The notes under the pieces: model-generated | Told to the model about the DNA's origin: nothing | What the model saw: only the letters and a program-made list of their open reading frames with translations | Databases searched by the model: none | From: Acidobacteriaceae bacterium | Lineage (GTDB): Bacteria > Acidobacteriota > Terriglobia > Terriglobales > Acidobacteriaceae | Reading direction: 5' to 3' | DNA length: 64,000 bases | NCBI GenBank assembly: GCA_003134995.1 | Contig: PLDC01000006.1 | Location: 30,146-94,145 of the forward strand | Translations under genes and position numbers: made by a program | Part shown: positions 43,681 to 52,596 of the stretch, piece by piece | Position numbering within the stretch: position 1 is the first letter of the stretch | Layout of the letters: each line of letters starts with the position of its first letter

Positions 43681-44286
43681 TTATATTTTCTTCCTCAACC
43701 TGCGTCCGGCAATTTCAAAACCTCCGCCCATCACAATGTTGATCGCCTCGGTGTAAGCAATGTGCTCCTGCTCCAGAATGCGAGCTGCGAGCGAATGCTC
43801 ATCATCGCCATCGAGCACGGCAACGCTTTTCTGCAGGATGATCGCTCCGTGATCGAGTTCTTCGTCGACAAAATGCACCGTGCAGCCGGAGACTTTCACT
43901 CCATAAGCGAAAGCCTGCTCCTGCGCTTCGAGGCCGGGAAACGCGGGCAAGAGCGAGGGATGAATGTTGAGAATGCGCCGCGGAAACTGTTGCACAAACC
44001 ACGGCGAGAGCAGCCGCATGTATCCTGCGAGGCAGATGAGATCGACTTTATTCTCCCTCAGTGCGGCGACGACTTCGCGTTCGTGTTCCGCTCGCGGCCT
44101 GCTCTTCGATGGAATCACAACAGCGGTCAAGCCGCGCTGCCGTGCCGCAGCGATGCCAGGAGCGTCCGCGCGATTAGAGACGACGACGGCAATGCGAGCA
44201 TCGGGAATGCGGCCAGCGTCGATGCTATCGGCAATGGCGACGAAATTCGAACCGCGTCCGGAAAGGAGAATGCCCAGTGATTTCAT
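43681..44286 (-). CDS. purN: Phosphoribosylglycinamide formyltransferase
   Basis: The 201-residue enzyme performs the third step of de novo purine synthesis using formyl-tetrahydrofolate. Motifs: ILLSGRGSNFVAI at the N-terminus, the active-site stretch LNIHPSLLPAFPGLEAQ and VHFVDEELDHGAII. The ATG at 44286 was chosen by family start. It follows purM on the same strand, separated by a 27-bp-arm inverted repeat. Confidence 0.95.
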   Translation of the reverse strand: MKSLGILLSGRGSNFVAIADSIDAGRIPDARIAVVVSNRADAPGIAAARQRGLTAVVIPSKSRPRAEHEREVVAALRENKVDLICLAGYMRLLSPWFVQQFPRRILNIHPSLLPAFPGLEAQEQAFAYGVKVSGCTVHFVDEELDHGAIILQKSVAVLDGDDEHSLAARILEQEHIAYTEAINIVMGGGFEIAGRRLRKKI

Positions 44287-44306
44287 GGGAACTTCAAAAT
44301 AATAAT

Positions 44307-44436
44307 CCACCACGGAGACGCTGAGACACGGAGCAAATCCAGAACGGGGGGACTAAAGACTCCGGGACCTCAACGCACAATCAACGCAATTGGCGACTTT
44401 AGAGATTTTCTCCGTGTGTCTGTGACTCCGTGGTGG
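44307..44436. repeat. Large inverted repeat between purM and purN (CCACGGAG family)
   Basis: The arm at 44307-44333 (CCACCACGGAGACGCTGAGA and onward) pairs with 44410-44436 at 23 of 27 positions. It may attenuate or process the purM-purN transcript. Confidence 0.8.
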
Positions 44437-44445
44437 GTTTGCCTT

Positions 44446-45501
44446 TCAGTTGTAGATCACCTTGCGATCGCCCTTGATGATCCGTCCGACGGTGTAAGTC
44501 TTCTCGCCCACGCGCTCGAGCACGGTCTGGGCTTTCTTGAATTTTGCAAGTGGAACCACCGCCAGCATTCCCAGGCCCATGTTGAAAGTGCGCAGCATCT
44601 CGTCTTGCGGGACGTTGCCCAACTGCCGCAGATGCTCGAATAGCGGAGGCACGGGCCAGGATCCGAGATCGATTGCCGCTCCGGTACCGCGAGGCAGCAC
44701 GCGCGGAAGGTTTTCCGTGATGCCACCGCCGGTAATATGAGCGAGCGCCGAGACACATTGCGCGGCAACCAGTTTTTTCAGCGCCGGCCAGTAGCTCTTG
44801 TGCGTGCGCATCAACTCATTGCCCACCTTGTTCTTGATCTCGTTGACGTAATCGTCGGGCGAGTAGCGGGCCCCTTCAAACAGCAGCTTGCGTGCCAGAG
44901 AATATCCGTTGGTGTGCAGGCCGTTCGAAGGCAGGCCGAGAATCACGTCGCCGATCTGTACATCCTTGCCAGTAATGATCTGTTCGCGTTCGACCACGCC
45001 GACGATAAACCCGGCGAGATCGTACTCGCCATCGGGATAAAAGCCGGGCATCTCGGCCGTCTCGCCACCGATCAGAGCGCAGCCATTGTGTTTGCAGGCA
45101 TCGGCAATCCCTTCAACAACTTTCTCGGCGATCGTAGGCTCAAGCTTGCCCGCTGCAAGGTAGTCCATAAAAAACAGCGGCGCAGCGCCTTGCACGGCGA
45201 TGTCGTTCACGCAATGATTTACCAGGTCAGCGCCCACCGTGGAATGCAGTCCCATGGCGAATGCAATCTTGAGCTTCGTTCCCACGCCATCCACGCTCGA
45301 AACCAGCACCGGGTCCACGTACTTCGTCTTATCGATGGCGAACAGCCCGCCAAACCCTCCAATGTCGCTGAGCACCCCGCGAGTAAAAGTCTTGTGCGCG
45401 AGATATTTAATGCGCTGCTTGGTGCGGTTGGCGCGGTCGATATCCACACCGGCGTCGGCGTACGTGACGGGCGCGCCAGCGGACGTGGGGTTCTTGGGCA
45501 C
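44446..45501 (-). CDS. purM: Phosphoribosylformylglycinamidine cyclo-ligase
   Basis: The 351-residue enzyme closes the imidazole ring in purine synthesis. Motifs: VTYADAGVDIDRANR, GGFGGLFAID, SSVDGVGTKLKIAF, HCVNDIAVQGAAPLFFMDYL and LIGGETAEMPGFY. There is no ATG near the expected N-terminus; the GTG at 45501 gives the usual length, and an open frame continues to a TTG at 45600. It is upstream of purN in the same direction. Confidence 0.94.
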   Translation of the reverse strand: MPKNPTSAGAPVTYADAGVDIDRANRTKQRIKYLAHKTFTRGVLSDIGGFGGLFAIDKTKYVDPVLVSSVDGVGTKLKIAFAMGLHSTVGADLVNHCVNDIAVQGAAPLFFMDYLAAGKLEPTIAEKVVEGIADACKHNGCALIGGETAEMPGFYPDGEYDLAGFIVGVVEREQIITGKDVQIGDVILGLPSNGLHTNGYSLARKLLFEGARYSPDDYVNEIKNKVGNELMRTHKSYWPALKKLVAAQCVSALAHITGGGITENLPRVLPRGTGAAIDLGSWPVPPLFEHLRQLGNVPQDEMLRTFNMGLGMLAVVPLAKFKKAQTVLERVGEKTYTVGRIIKGDRKVIYN

Positions 45502-45708
45502 GGATGTTTCTTTCTCTTTGCTCAATACGTCAGTGCGGGGAAATACCTGGGTTCCTTGCGAAGCAATAGCCTCTAAGGATGCTGATTGTAACACGTTCAA
45601 ATGGGGACTTGGATGAAGCGGGAGCGCGGACTATGAAGACAAATTTTAAATACACTTCCACCCTGCTCCGCGGACGCACACGCCCGCCCGTCGCAAACAG
45701 ACCCCCAA

Positions 45709-45912
45709 CTAGCGAGCGATGAAGTCCGAAAAGAAATAAGCGAGAACTGCGAATACAGCCAGCCCAGAAATACCGTAAGCGGTGAGAACCCAGGCGCCGC
45801 GGCCTTCCCGCTGCCGGGTCAGCGCCGACTGGCTAATCGACTGTTGAGAAATCGACTGCTGCGAAACCGATTGCTTTGAAACCGAAGAGACGTCACGAGC
45901 CCGATCTTCCAT
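45709..45912 (-). CDS. Small membrane protein with pentapeptide repeats
   Basis: The protein has 67 residues. The N-terminal half is a low-complexity SVSKQSVSQQSISQQSISQS stretch encoded by 15-bp tandem repeats (45833-45885). One C-terminal membrane segment follows (WVLTAYGISGLAVFAVLAYF). No family was recognised. The ATG at 45912 was chosen; another lies 11 codons upstream. Confidence 0.55.
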   Translation of the reverse strand: MEDRARDVSSVSKQSVSQQSISQQSISQSALTRQREGRGAWVLTAYGISGLAVFAVLAYFFSDFIAR

Positions 45913-46133
45913 ACCAGAACCCTCCGAGGAAAGACCGTGGCGCAAGAACTTTATGCGTCACGCTTGCCCGGCGTCATGGCCCGGCAAGACTCTCTGCCCC
46001 GGCATTTTACTACGGTTTTGTGGCCGGCAAACAAACAAATGTGATACTCGTCACAAGCCTATCGGATGGCACCCAAGGCCGTCCTGCTAGCTCCGCCTTG
46101 GGATAAAAGCGCCACAGGCCTTACTATTACCTT

Positions 46134-49100
46134 ATGCGCAGTCTTTTGCTCTCGCTACTCGTGGCCTGCACCCTGGCCGCATGCATCTCCGCTCCAGCTC
46201 AAACCTCCGAACCCGTCGCCCCGCCAGTCGCTCCAGCATCTCCGGCCGGCGCTTCCAAGCCGGCAGACTCCAAGCACGACTATTCTCAGGAAGCCTTCGT
46301 AGTCGAGCAACTCCGCTCCAGCTACCGCTTTGAGAACGACGGCACGGGCCGCAAAGAAACGGTCGCTCGTATCCGGGTGCAGAGTGAGGCTGGAGTGCAG
46401 CAGTGGGGCCAGATTCAACTGGGCTACAACTCCGCCAACGAGCGCGTTGAGATTGCTTACGTCCGCGTGGTGAAGGCCGATGGCAGCGTGGTGAAGGCGG
46501 GAGACGATGCCGTGCAGGATCTCAGCGCGCCCGTCGAGCGCGAAGCTCCCGTTTACACCGACTTTCGCGTGAAGCACATTACCGTGCCCGGCCTGCGCCC
46601 CGGCGAAGTACTCGAGTACGACGCGGTCACCGTCATTCACACGCCACTCGCGGCGGGGCAGTTCTGGGCTGACTACGACTTCGACAAGAACAGCATCAAT
46701 CTCGATGAGCAGCTCTCGGTCGACGTTCCCGCCGACCGCCCGCTTAAGCTGAAGAGCAAGCCGGACATGGATCCGAAGATCTCGGAAGCCAACGGCCGCC
46801 GCGTCTATCGCTGGACCAATTCTCATCTGGAACGCGAAGACGACAAGAAAGACAAAGACGACAAGGACAAGGAAAAAGAGAAAGAAAGAAAGAGAAAAAA
46901 GAAGCGCGTCGATGAGGAACGTCCCGACGTGCAGCTCACCACGTTCGTCAGTTGGGAGCAGATTGGGCGCTGGTACGCGGGCCTGGAGAAAGACCGCCGC
47001 GCGCCTTCGCCGGAAGTCCGAGCCAAGGCCGCCGACCTCACAAAGGGACTCGACTCGCAGATGGATAAGGTCGAGGGTCTGTACGATTTCGTCGCGAAAA
47101 ACTTCCGTTATGTAAGCTTGTCGCTCGGCCTCGGCCGCTATCAGCCCCGCGCCGCCGGAAATGTTCTTCACGACCAGTACGGCGACTGCAAAGATAAGCA
47201 CACGCTGCTCGCTTCTCTGCTGGAAGCCGAAGGGCTGCATGCGTCTTCTGTGTTGATCAATTCCAGCCGCAAACTCGATCCGGACGTGCCATCACCTTCG
47301 CAGTTCGATCACGTCATAACTATGCTCCCGCTGGACCATCAAGAAATCTGGATGGATACCACCAGCGAAATCGCTCCGTTCCGCCTGCTGGCTTTCAGTC
47401 TGCGCAACAAGCTGGCGCTGGTAATTCCCGCCGACGGCAGCACTCCGCACCTCGAGGAAACTCCCGCCGACACGCCCATGCCCGACAGCGAGATTTCCGA
47501 GGTTGATGGAAAAATAAACGAGATCGGCAAACTCGAAGTCCACGTGCACTACACCTTCCGCGGCGACGAAGAACTCATGCTGCGTTCCATCTTCCGCCGC
47601 GTTCCGGAGGCGAATTGGCAGCGCGTCGTTGAAAACGTAAACGCTGCCATGGGCGGCGACATCACCAATCTGAAGGTCAGCGATCCGGCGGCGACCCGCC
47701 AAGCTTTTACCATGTCGTACGACGTTTCCAAGCCGAACTTCCTCGACTGGTCCAAGAAAAAATCAGACCTCCTGCTTCCGCTCTGTCAGTTCAACTTGCC
47801 CGATCCCGGCAACGTTGATGACGACGGTGATGCCGACGCCGAAACCCTGAAGCTCGGCCCCAAGGCGGAGTACGTCTACAGGATCAAGCTCGAGTTGCCC
47901 GCCAAGTACACGGCGCATTCTCCGTTGCCTTTGTCCGTCAGGCGCGATTATGCGGAATATCAGGCCACCTACAAACTGGAAGGAACTACTTTCACAGCCT
48001 CAAGAACGTTGACGCTGCGTCAGGCCGAACTGCCCGCGCCGCGCGCCTCCGATTACCAGGCCTTTCGCCACGCCGTTAGCTCCGACCTGGGACAAGTGCT
48101 CTCTGTCGAGAACACGGTAGCCGGCGCGCCCACACCGCCTGCCGACATGAAGGCCGACGACCTCATCGACAGCGGACGCGCGGCCTACGCCGCCAACAAT
48201 TTCCCGCTGGCAGTTCAGCTTCTCAAACGCGCCACCGAAGTCGATCCCAAAAACAAAGTTGCGTGGAACATCCTGGCCGCGGCCTACATGGGAATGCGCC
48301 AGGATGACGACGCCATCGCCGCTCTCAACAAGCAGATCGAAATCAATCCGTACGACGAGTTCGCCTACAACGCGCTCGGCCGTGCCTACTGGCAGGAGCG
48401 CAAGTATGACGATGCCGTCACCGCCTTCAACAAACAAATCGAGATCAATCCACTCGACAAGTTCGCGCATGCTGGCCTCGGCGCAATGTATTCCGAGTGG
48501 CACAAGTACGATTTAGCGGCGCCCGAGTTGGAGAAAGCCGCGTCCTTAACCCCAGAGAATCCCGAGCTGCAGGTAAGTCTGGGCGACGCTTATTTAAACT
48601 TGGGCCAGGATGACAAAGCGCTCGCGACCTTCGACCATGCAGTCGAACTCTCAGCCACGCCGCTGGTCTGGAACAACATTGCCTACCAGCTTTCGCTGAA
48701 AAAAACTCATCTGGATCGCGCCCAGCAATATGCCGAGTCCGCAATCTCCGCCACCACCGCGGCGTTGCGCAACGTGTCGCTCGACCGGCTCACTCAGCAG
48801 GAATTGCTTCTGGTTCCATCGCTGATCGCCTACTGGGACACGCTCGGCTGGGTTTATTACAACGAAGGCAATCTCGACTTGGCCGAAAAATATGTTTCCT
48901 CGGCGTGGCAGCTCGGCCATCACGGCGAAGTCGGCGACCACCTGGGACAGATTTACGAAAAAGAGAAAAAGAAAGATCTCGCCATGCGCACCTACGCTCT
49001 TTGCCTAAGCGGACTGCGTCCCATCCCCGAAACGCGAGACCGCCTCGCCCCGCTAGTCGGCGGCAGCGCCAAGGTAGACGCTACTGTCGCAAAGTACAAA

Positions 49101-49436
49101 GATGAACTGCAGCAGTTGCGCACCATCGACCTGGGCAAAGTAGCAAAAGAAACCGGCAGCGCCGAATTCTTCGTGCTGTTAAGTCGGGGCGCGGGTCGCC
49201 CTGATTCAGGTCGCGCAGGAAGTTCCGCCGCTACCGTGGAAGCGGTGAAGTTCGCCAGCGGCGAAGAAAAGCTCAAGGTCTTCACTGAAGCCCTGCGCAC
49301 AGCCGAGTATCGTCTAACGTTCCCCGACGACACCCCAGTCAAAATCTTGCGCCGCGGAATTCTTTCCTGCTCTACCGCAACCGGAAACTGCTCGTTCGTG
49401 CTGATGCTGCCCGATGACGTGCGAACGGTGGACTAA
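46134..49436 (+). CDS. DUF3857 / transglutaminase-like / TPR lipoprotein
   Basis: The protein has 1100 residues. The signal sequence ends in a lipobox-like LAAC at about residue 18. DUF3857 spans about 45-230. A very charged Lys/Asp/Glu linker occupies about 235-260. The transglutaminase-like core follows, with the catalytic Cys in YGDCKDKHTLLASLLEA (about 350), His in FDHVITM and Asp in WMDTTSEIAPF. A beta-rich part follows to about 670, then TPR repeats (about 675-960: AVQLLKRATEVDPKNKVAWN, FAYNALGRAYWQERKYDDA). It is probably an envelope scaffold or peptide-modifying protein; the substrate is unknown. Confidence 0.88.
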   Translation: MRSLLLSLLVACTLAACISAPAQTSEPVAPPVAPASPAGASKPADSKHDYSQEAFVVEQLRSSYRFENDGTGRKETVARIRVQSEAGVQQWGQIQLGYNSANERVEIAYVRVVKADGSVVKAGDDAVQDLSAPVEREAPVYTDFRVKHITVPGLRPGEVLEYDAVTVIHTPLAAGQFWADYDFDKNSINLDEQLSVDVPADRPLKLKSKPDMDPKISEANGRRVYRWTNSHLEREDDKKDKDDKDKEKEKERKRKKKRVDEERPDVQLTTFVSWEQIGRWYAGLEKDRRAPSPEVRAKAADLTKGLDSQMDKVEGLYDFVAKNFRYVSLSLGLGRYQPRAAGNVLHDQYGDCKDKHTLLASLLEAEGLHASSVLINSSRKLDPDVPSPSQFDHVITMLPLDHQEIWMDTTSEIAPFRLLAFSLRNKLALVIPADGSTPHLEETPADTPMPDSEISEVDGKINEIGKLEVHVHYTFRGDEELMLRSIFRRVPEANWQRVVENVNAAMGGDITNLKVSDPAATRQAFTMSYDVSKPNFLDWSKKKSDLLLPLCQFNLPDPGNVDDDGDADAETLKLGPKAEYVYRIKLELPAKYTAHSPLPLSVRRDYAEYQATYKLEGTTFTASRTLTLRQAELPAPRASDYQAFRHAVSSDLGQVLSVENTVAGAPTPPADMKADDLIDSGRAAYAANNFPLAVQLLKRATEVDPKNKVAWNILAAAYMGMRQDDDAIAALNKQIEINPYDEFAYNALGRAYWQERKYDDAVTAFNKQIEINPLDKFAHAGLGAMYSEWHKYDLAAPELEKAASLTPENPELQVSLGDAYLNLGQDDKALATFDHAVELSATPLVWNNIAYQLSLKKTHLDRAQQYAESAISATTAALRNVSLDRLTQQELLLVPSLIAYWDTLGWVYYNEGNLDLAEKYVSSAWQLGHHGEVGDHLGQIYEKEKKKDLAMRTYALCLSGLRPIPETRDRLAPLVGGSAKVDATVAKYKDELQQLRTIDLGKVAKETGSAEFFVLLSRGAGRPDSGRAGSSAATVEAVKFASGEEKLKVFTEALRTAEYRLTFPDDTPVKILRRGILSCSTATGNCSFVLMLPDDVRTVD

Positions 49437-49492
49437 GAAACTCGCGCACAACCGACTTGCAAATGGAAACACGAAACTAGAAACGGCTAACC

Positions 49493-50275
49493 ATGTCCAT
49501 CCATCTTTCTCTCTCCGGCAAAGTAGCCCTGATCACCGGCGGCTCACGCGGCATCGGAGCCGCAACAGTTCGCATGTTCACTGCAGCAGGCGCGAAGGTA
49601 GTGTTTAGTTATCAGAAAGCGAAGTCGCAGGCCGACGCACTCGCGAAAGAATGCGGTGAGTCGAACTGTCGCGCAGTCGCCAGCACCCTCGACAGCCCAG
49701 ATTCCGCTCGCACGCTGGTCGCGGAAGTGGTTAAGCAATTCTGCAGAATCGACATTCTGGTCGCCAACCACGGCGTGTGGCCCGCCGAAGATGTAGCGAT
49801 CGACCAGATGACTGACGAGCACTGGCGCTCCACCGTTTCCATCAACCTCGATGCGGTCTTTGGATTAGTCAAACACACAGTCGCGCAGATGAAAACGCAG
49901 CCGCGCACTGGATCCGCAGCCGGGCACATCGTCCTCATCAGCTCTACCAGTGGCCAGCGCGGCGAAGCTTTTCATTGCGATTATTCCTCGACCAAGGGCG
50001 CGTTGATCAGCCTTACGAAGAGCCTATCCTCAGAACTGGCGCCGGTGGGCATCTACGTGAATTGCGTTGCTCCGGGCTGGGTCGATACCGATATGTCCAG
50101 GCCCACGCTGGATGATCCGAAAGGCAGCGGGAAGGTTCTGCGGACAATTCCCCTCGGCCGGGTCGGCAAACCCGAAGAAATCGCGGCTCCGGTGCTCTTT
50201 TTGTGCACCGAACATGCCGGCTTCATTTCCGGCGAAATCTTCAATGTGAACGGCGGCGCCGTGCTGGTCGGATGA
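49493..50275 (+). CDS. Short-chain dehydrogenase/reductase
   Basis: This 260-residue SDR has the cofactor motif TGGSRGIGAATV, ANHGVWP, the catalytic Ser in LISSTSG and the YSSTK pair (Tyr, Lys). The C-terminal GEIFNVNGGAVLVG is typical of FabG-like enzymes. It reduces or oxidises an alcohol/ketone with NAD(P)H. No fatty acid genes are adjacent, so assignment as FabG itself is not safe. Confidence 0.92.
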   Translation: MSIHLSLSGKVALITGGSRGIGAATVRMFTAAGAKVVFSYQKAKSQADALAKECGESNCRAVASTLDSPDSARTLVAEVVKQFCRIDILVANHGVWPAEDVAIDQMTDEHWRSTVSINLDAVFGLVKHTVAQMKTQPRTGSAAGHIVLISSTSGQRGEAFHCDYSSTKGALISLTKSLSSELAPVGIYVNCVAPGWVDTDMSRPTLDDPKGSGKVLRTIPLGRVGKPEEIAAPVLFLCTEHAGFISGEIFNVNGGAVLVG

Positions 50276-50369
50276 TCAAGCTGGGATGATCAACCACCAG
50301 CGAAATTGCCCCAGGCCTCGACGCGACCGCTTTTTCCTGCATCCAAGAAACTGCGGGACTCATTTGAAT

Positions 50370-50450
50370 TTGTTTTGAAAGGGCGCGGCTTCAAGGCGCG
50401 CCGTAAATGCCTCGAGATCGATCGCGGCTTTAGCCGCTGCAGGGACAGGC
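50370..50450. repeat. GCGGCTTTAGCCGC hairpin element
   Basis: A perfect hairpin GCGGCT-TT-AGCCGC lies at 50424-50437, preceded by GGGCGCGGCTTCAAGGCGCG. It belongs to the element seen at 20524-20538. Confidence 0.65.
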
Positions 50451-50515
50451 TTGTCAAACTGCACCACCACCCGCAAGCAGCTACAATTTCCTGTGCGGAC
50501 GTCAATTTCGGCTAA

Positions 50516-51370
50516 ATGAAATATCTGCTTCTAATCGTCGTGCTGGCGTTTACGCTGGCAATCTCAGGCTGGCGCCAGGCTGCCAGTTCGGCTCAGCCAA
50601 ACGCGCAGTCTGCCGTTGAATCTGCCAGCGCCCACTCCGCAATCCCATTCGATCAGGAAAACGCCCGCCAGGCGCGCGCTCTGCTCAATCAGGCGATCCA
50701 GGCGCTGGGCGGGCAGACCTACCTGAACCTCCGCGACATGCAGCAGACCGGACGCACCTTCGGCTTCTATCACGGCCGTCCCTCCGGCACGGGAGCCGTA
50801 TTCTGGCGATTCGTCGAGTATCCAGACAGGGAGCGCCTCGAACTCACCAAAGAGCGCGACGTCGCTTATCTATACATCGCCGACAAGGGCTATGAAGTCA
50901 CCTTCAAAGGCGCCCACGCCGTCGAAAAGAAAGATCTCGACGACTATCTTCGGCGTCGAAGATTTTCATTGGAAACCATGTTGAAGGTCTGGCTGAACGA
51001 TCCGGGCGTCGCGCTGTTTTATGACGGCACGGCTCTGGCCGGCAATTTGGCGTCGCAGCAGGTCACGCTTATCAATTCCAAAGATGAAGCGGTCAAGTTG
51101 CTCTTCGATATCGATACTCACCTGCCGCTCAAAAAAAGCTATTCTTGGCGCGACCCCGTCGATAAACAGCGCAACACCGAGGAAGAGATCTACGACAATT
51201 ACAAGCCCGTGCAGGGAATCATGACGCCCTACAACTTCACGCGCTACTACAACGGAGACATGCAATCGCAACGCTTTGTAAATTCCGTCCAATTCAATCA
51301 GGGGCTCGACCCCGCCATGTTCGACCCCAATTCGGGCTACGATCCCAATAAACCGGTGAAGAAACGCTAA
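50516..51370 (+). CDS. Periplasmic LolA/LolB-like outer-membrane lipoprotein-sorting type protein
   Basis: The protein has 284 residues with a signal peptide (YLLLIVVLAFTLAISGW). The mature part has alternating hydrophobic strands (GAVFWRFVEYPDRERLELTK, DVAYLYIADKGYEVTF, KLLFDIDTHLPLKKSYSW), which suggests the open half-barrel of LolA/LprG-type lipid carriers. This is fold recognition by eye, not a firm match. It is just upstream of lpxC, an outer membrane biogenesis gene. Confidence 0.65.
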   Translation: MKYLLLIVVLAFTLAISGWRQAASSAQPNAQSAVESASAHSAIPFDQENARQARALLNQAIQALGGQTYLNLRDMQQTGRTFGFYHGRPSGTGAVFWRFVEYPDRERLELTKERDVAYLYIADKGYEVTFKGAHAVEKKDLDDYLRRRRFSLETMLKVWLNDPGVALFYDGTALAGNLASQQVTLINSKDEAVKLLFDIDTHLPLKKSYSWRDPVDKQRNTEEEIYDNYKPVQGIMTPYNFTRYYNGDMQSQRFVNSVQFNQGLDPAMFDPNSGYDPNKPVKKR

Positions 51371-51571
51371 AGTAACGGGGTGGTAGCAACCGATTCCCGT
51401 GCTTTTCGCGCCCAGCTTTAACCCACTGATCTGTCTCGGCTTAGCGCTTTCTACCCGTAACTGGGATGGTTCCCGGTCGGCTGTCCGCCACATACTGTGG
51501 CTTTTTTACCACAGTCAAGGTTCGCGCACCGGCTGTAATCTATTCATTATTCGGGACATAGCCAGAAACCT

Positions 51572-52483
51572 TTGACACAAGAGCAGACAGTCCGCTCAGC
51601 CGTGGAATGCAGTGGAGTCGGACTCCACAGCGGCGCGCCCGTTTCCATGCGGATTCTTCCCGGTCCTCCCGGAACGGGAATTGTTTTTCACCGCGTTGAT
51701 CTCGACGGCTTTCAAATCGAAGCCATAAGCCGCAATGTCGCCCGCGTCAGCTACGCCACCAGCCTCATGAAAAAGGGCGTGCTCATCTCGACCACCGAGC
51801 ACTTGCTCTCCGCCTTCATTGGCCTAGGCGTAGACAATGCCATCGTAGAGATCGACAACCTCGAACTCCCGATTCTGGATGGCAGCGCTCTTCCCTTTGT
51901 CGAACTGATTCAGAAGGCCGGCATCCGCAAGCAGCGACGCCCGCGCAAATATCTGAAGATTCTTCGCGAAGTCGAGATGCGTGAAGGCAACAAATTTATC
52001 TCGGTCTATCCTGCTGACAGTTATTCCGTTTCTTATTCCATCAACTTCCCCCACCCGCTCATCGGCAAAGAAACTTTCCAGGTGGAACTCTCGAACGGCA
52101 GCTACCTGCGCAAGATCGCCGGAGCCCGCACCTTCGGCTCGCGCGAAGATGAAAAAGCCATGCGCAACATGGGACTAATTCGCGGCGCATCGCGCGAGAA
52201 CTGTATCGTACTAACGCGAGATGGAATCGAAAACGGCCCGCTACGTTTTCCCGACGAGTTCGTAAGGCACAAAGTTTTGGATCTTGTCGGAGATCTCGCG
52301 CTGCTGGGTAAGCCAATCCTGGGCAAAATCGTAGCCGATCGCGCCGGCCACGCTATGCACACCGCGCTGGTCTCGCGCATCCTCCGCGACAAAACCCTCT
52401 GGGAAGAAGTAACGCTACAAGAGGAAGAGCACGCCAAGGCAAGTCCCTACAGCCATGAAGCCGCCGCCGGCACCTCGCTCTGA
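51572..52483 (+). CDS. lpxC: UDP-3-O-acyl-N-acetylglucosamine deacetylase
   Basis: The 303-residue zinc enzyme performs the committed step of lipid A synthesis. Motifs: GVGLHSGAPVSMRI, a zinc His in TTEHLLSAFIGLGVDNA, EIDNLELPILDGSALPF, and HKVLDLVGDLALLGKPI with the second zinc His and Asp. It starts at a TTG at 51572. Its presence shows that the cell has an outer membrane with lipid A. Confidence 0.95.
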   Translation: MTQEQTVRSAVECSGVGLHSGAPVSMRILPGPPGTGIVFHRVDLDGFQIEAISRNVARVSYATSLMKKGVLISTTEHLLSAFIGLGVDNAIVEIDNLELPILDGSALPFVELIQKAGIRKQRRPRKYLKILREVEMREGNKFISVYPADSYSVSYSINFPHPLIGKETFQVELSNGSYLRKIAGARTFGSREDEKAMRNMGLIRGASRENCIVLTRDGIENGPLRFPDEFVRHKVLDLVGDLALLGKPILGKIVADRAGHAMHTALVSRILRDKTLWEEVTLQEEEHAKASPYSHEAAAGTSL

Positions 52484-52596
52484 TTTCTTAAGGCAGAAAT
52501 CTCACAACCTTGTCATTCCGGCCGGAGTCGGCCTCAGAGCGAAGCGAAGGGGACACGTAGTGGAGGAACCTGCTGTTTTTCGCAGGAGCACACATC

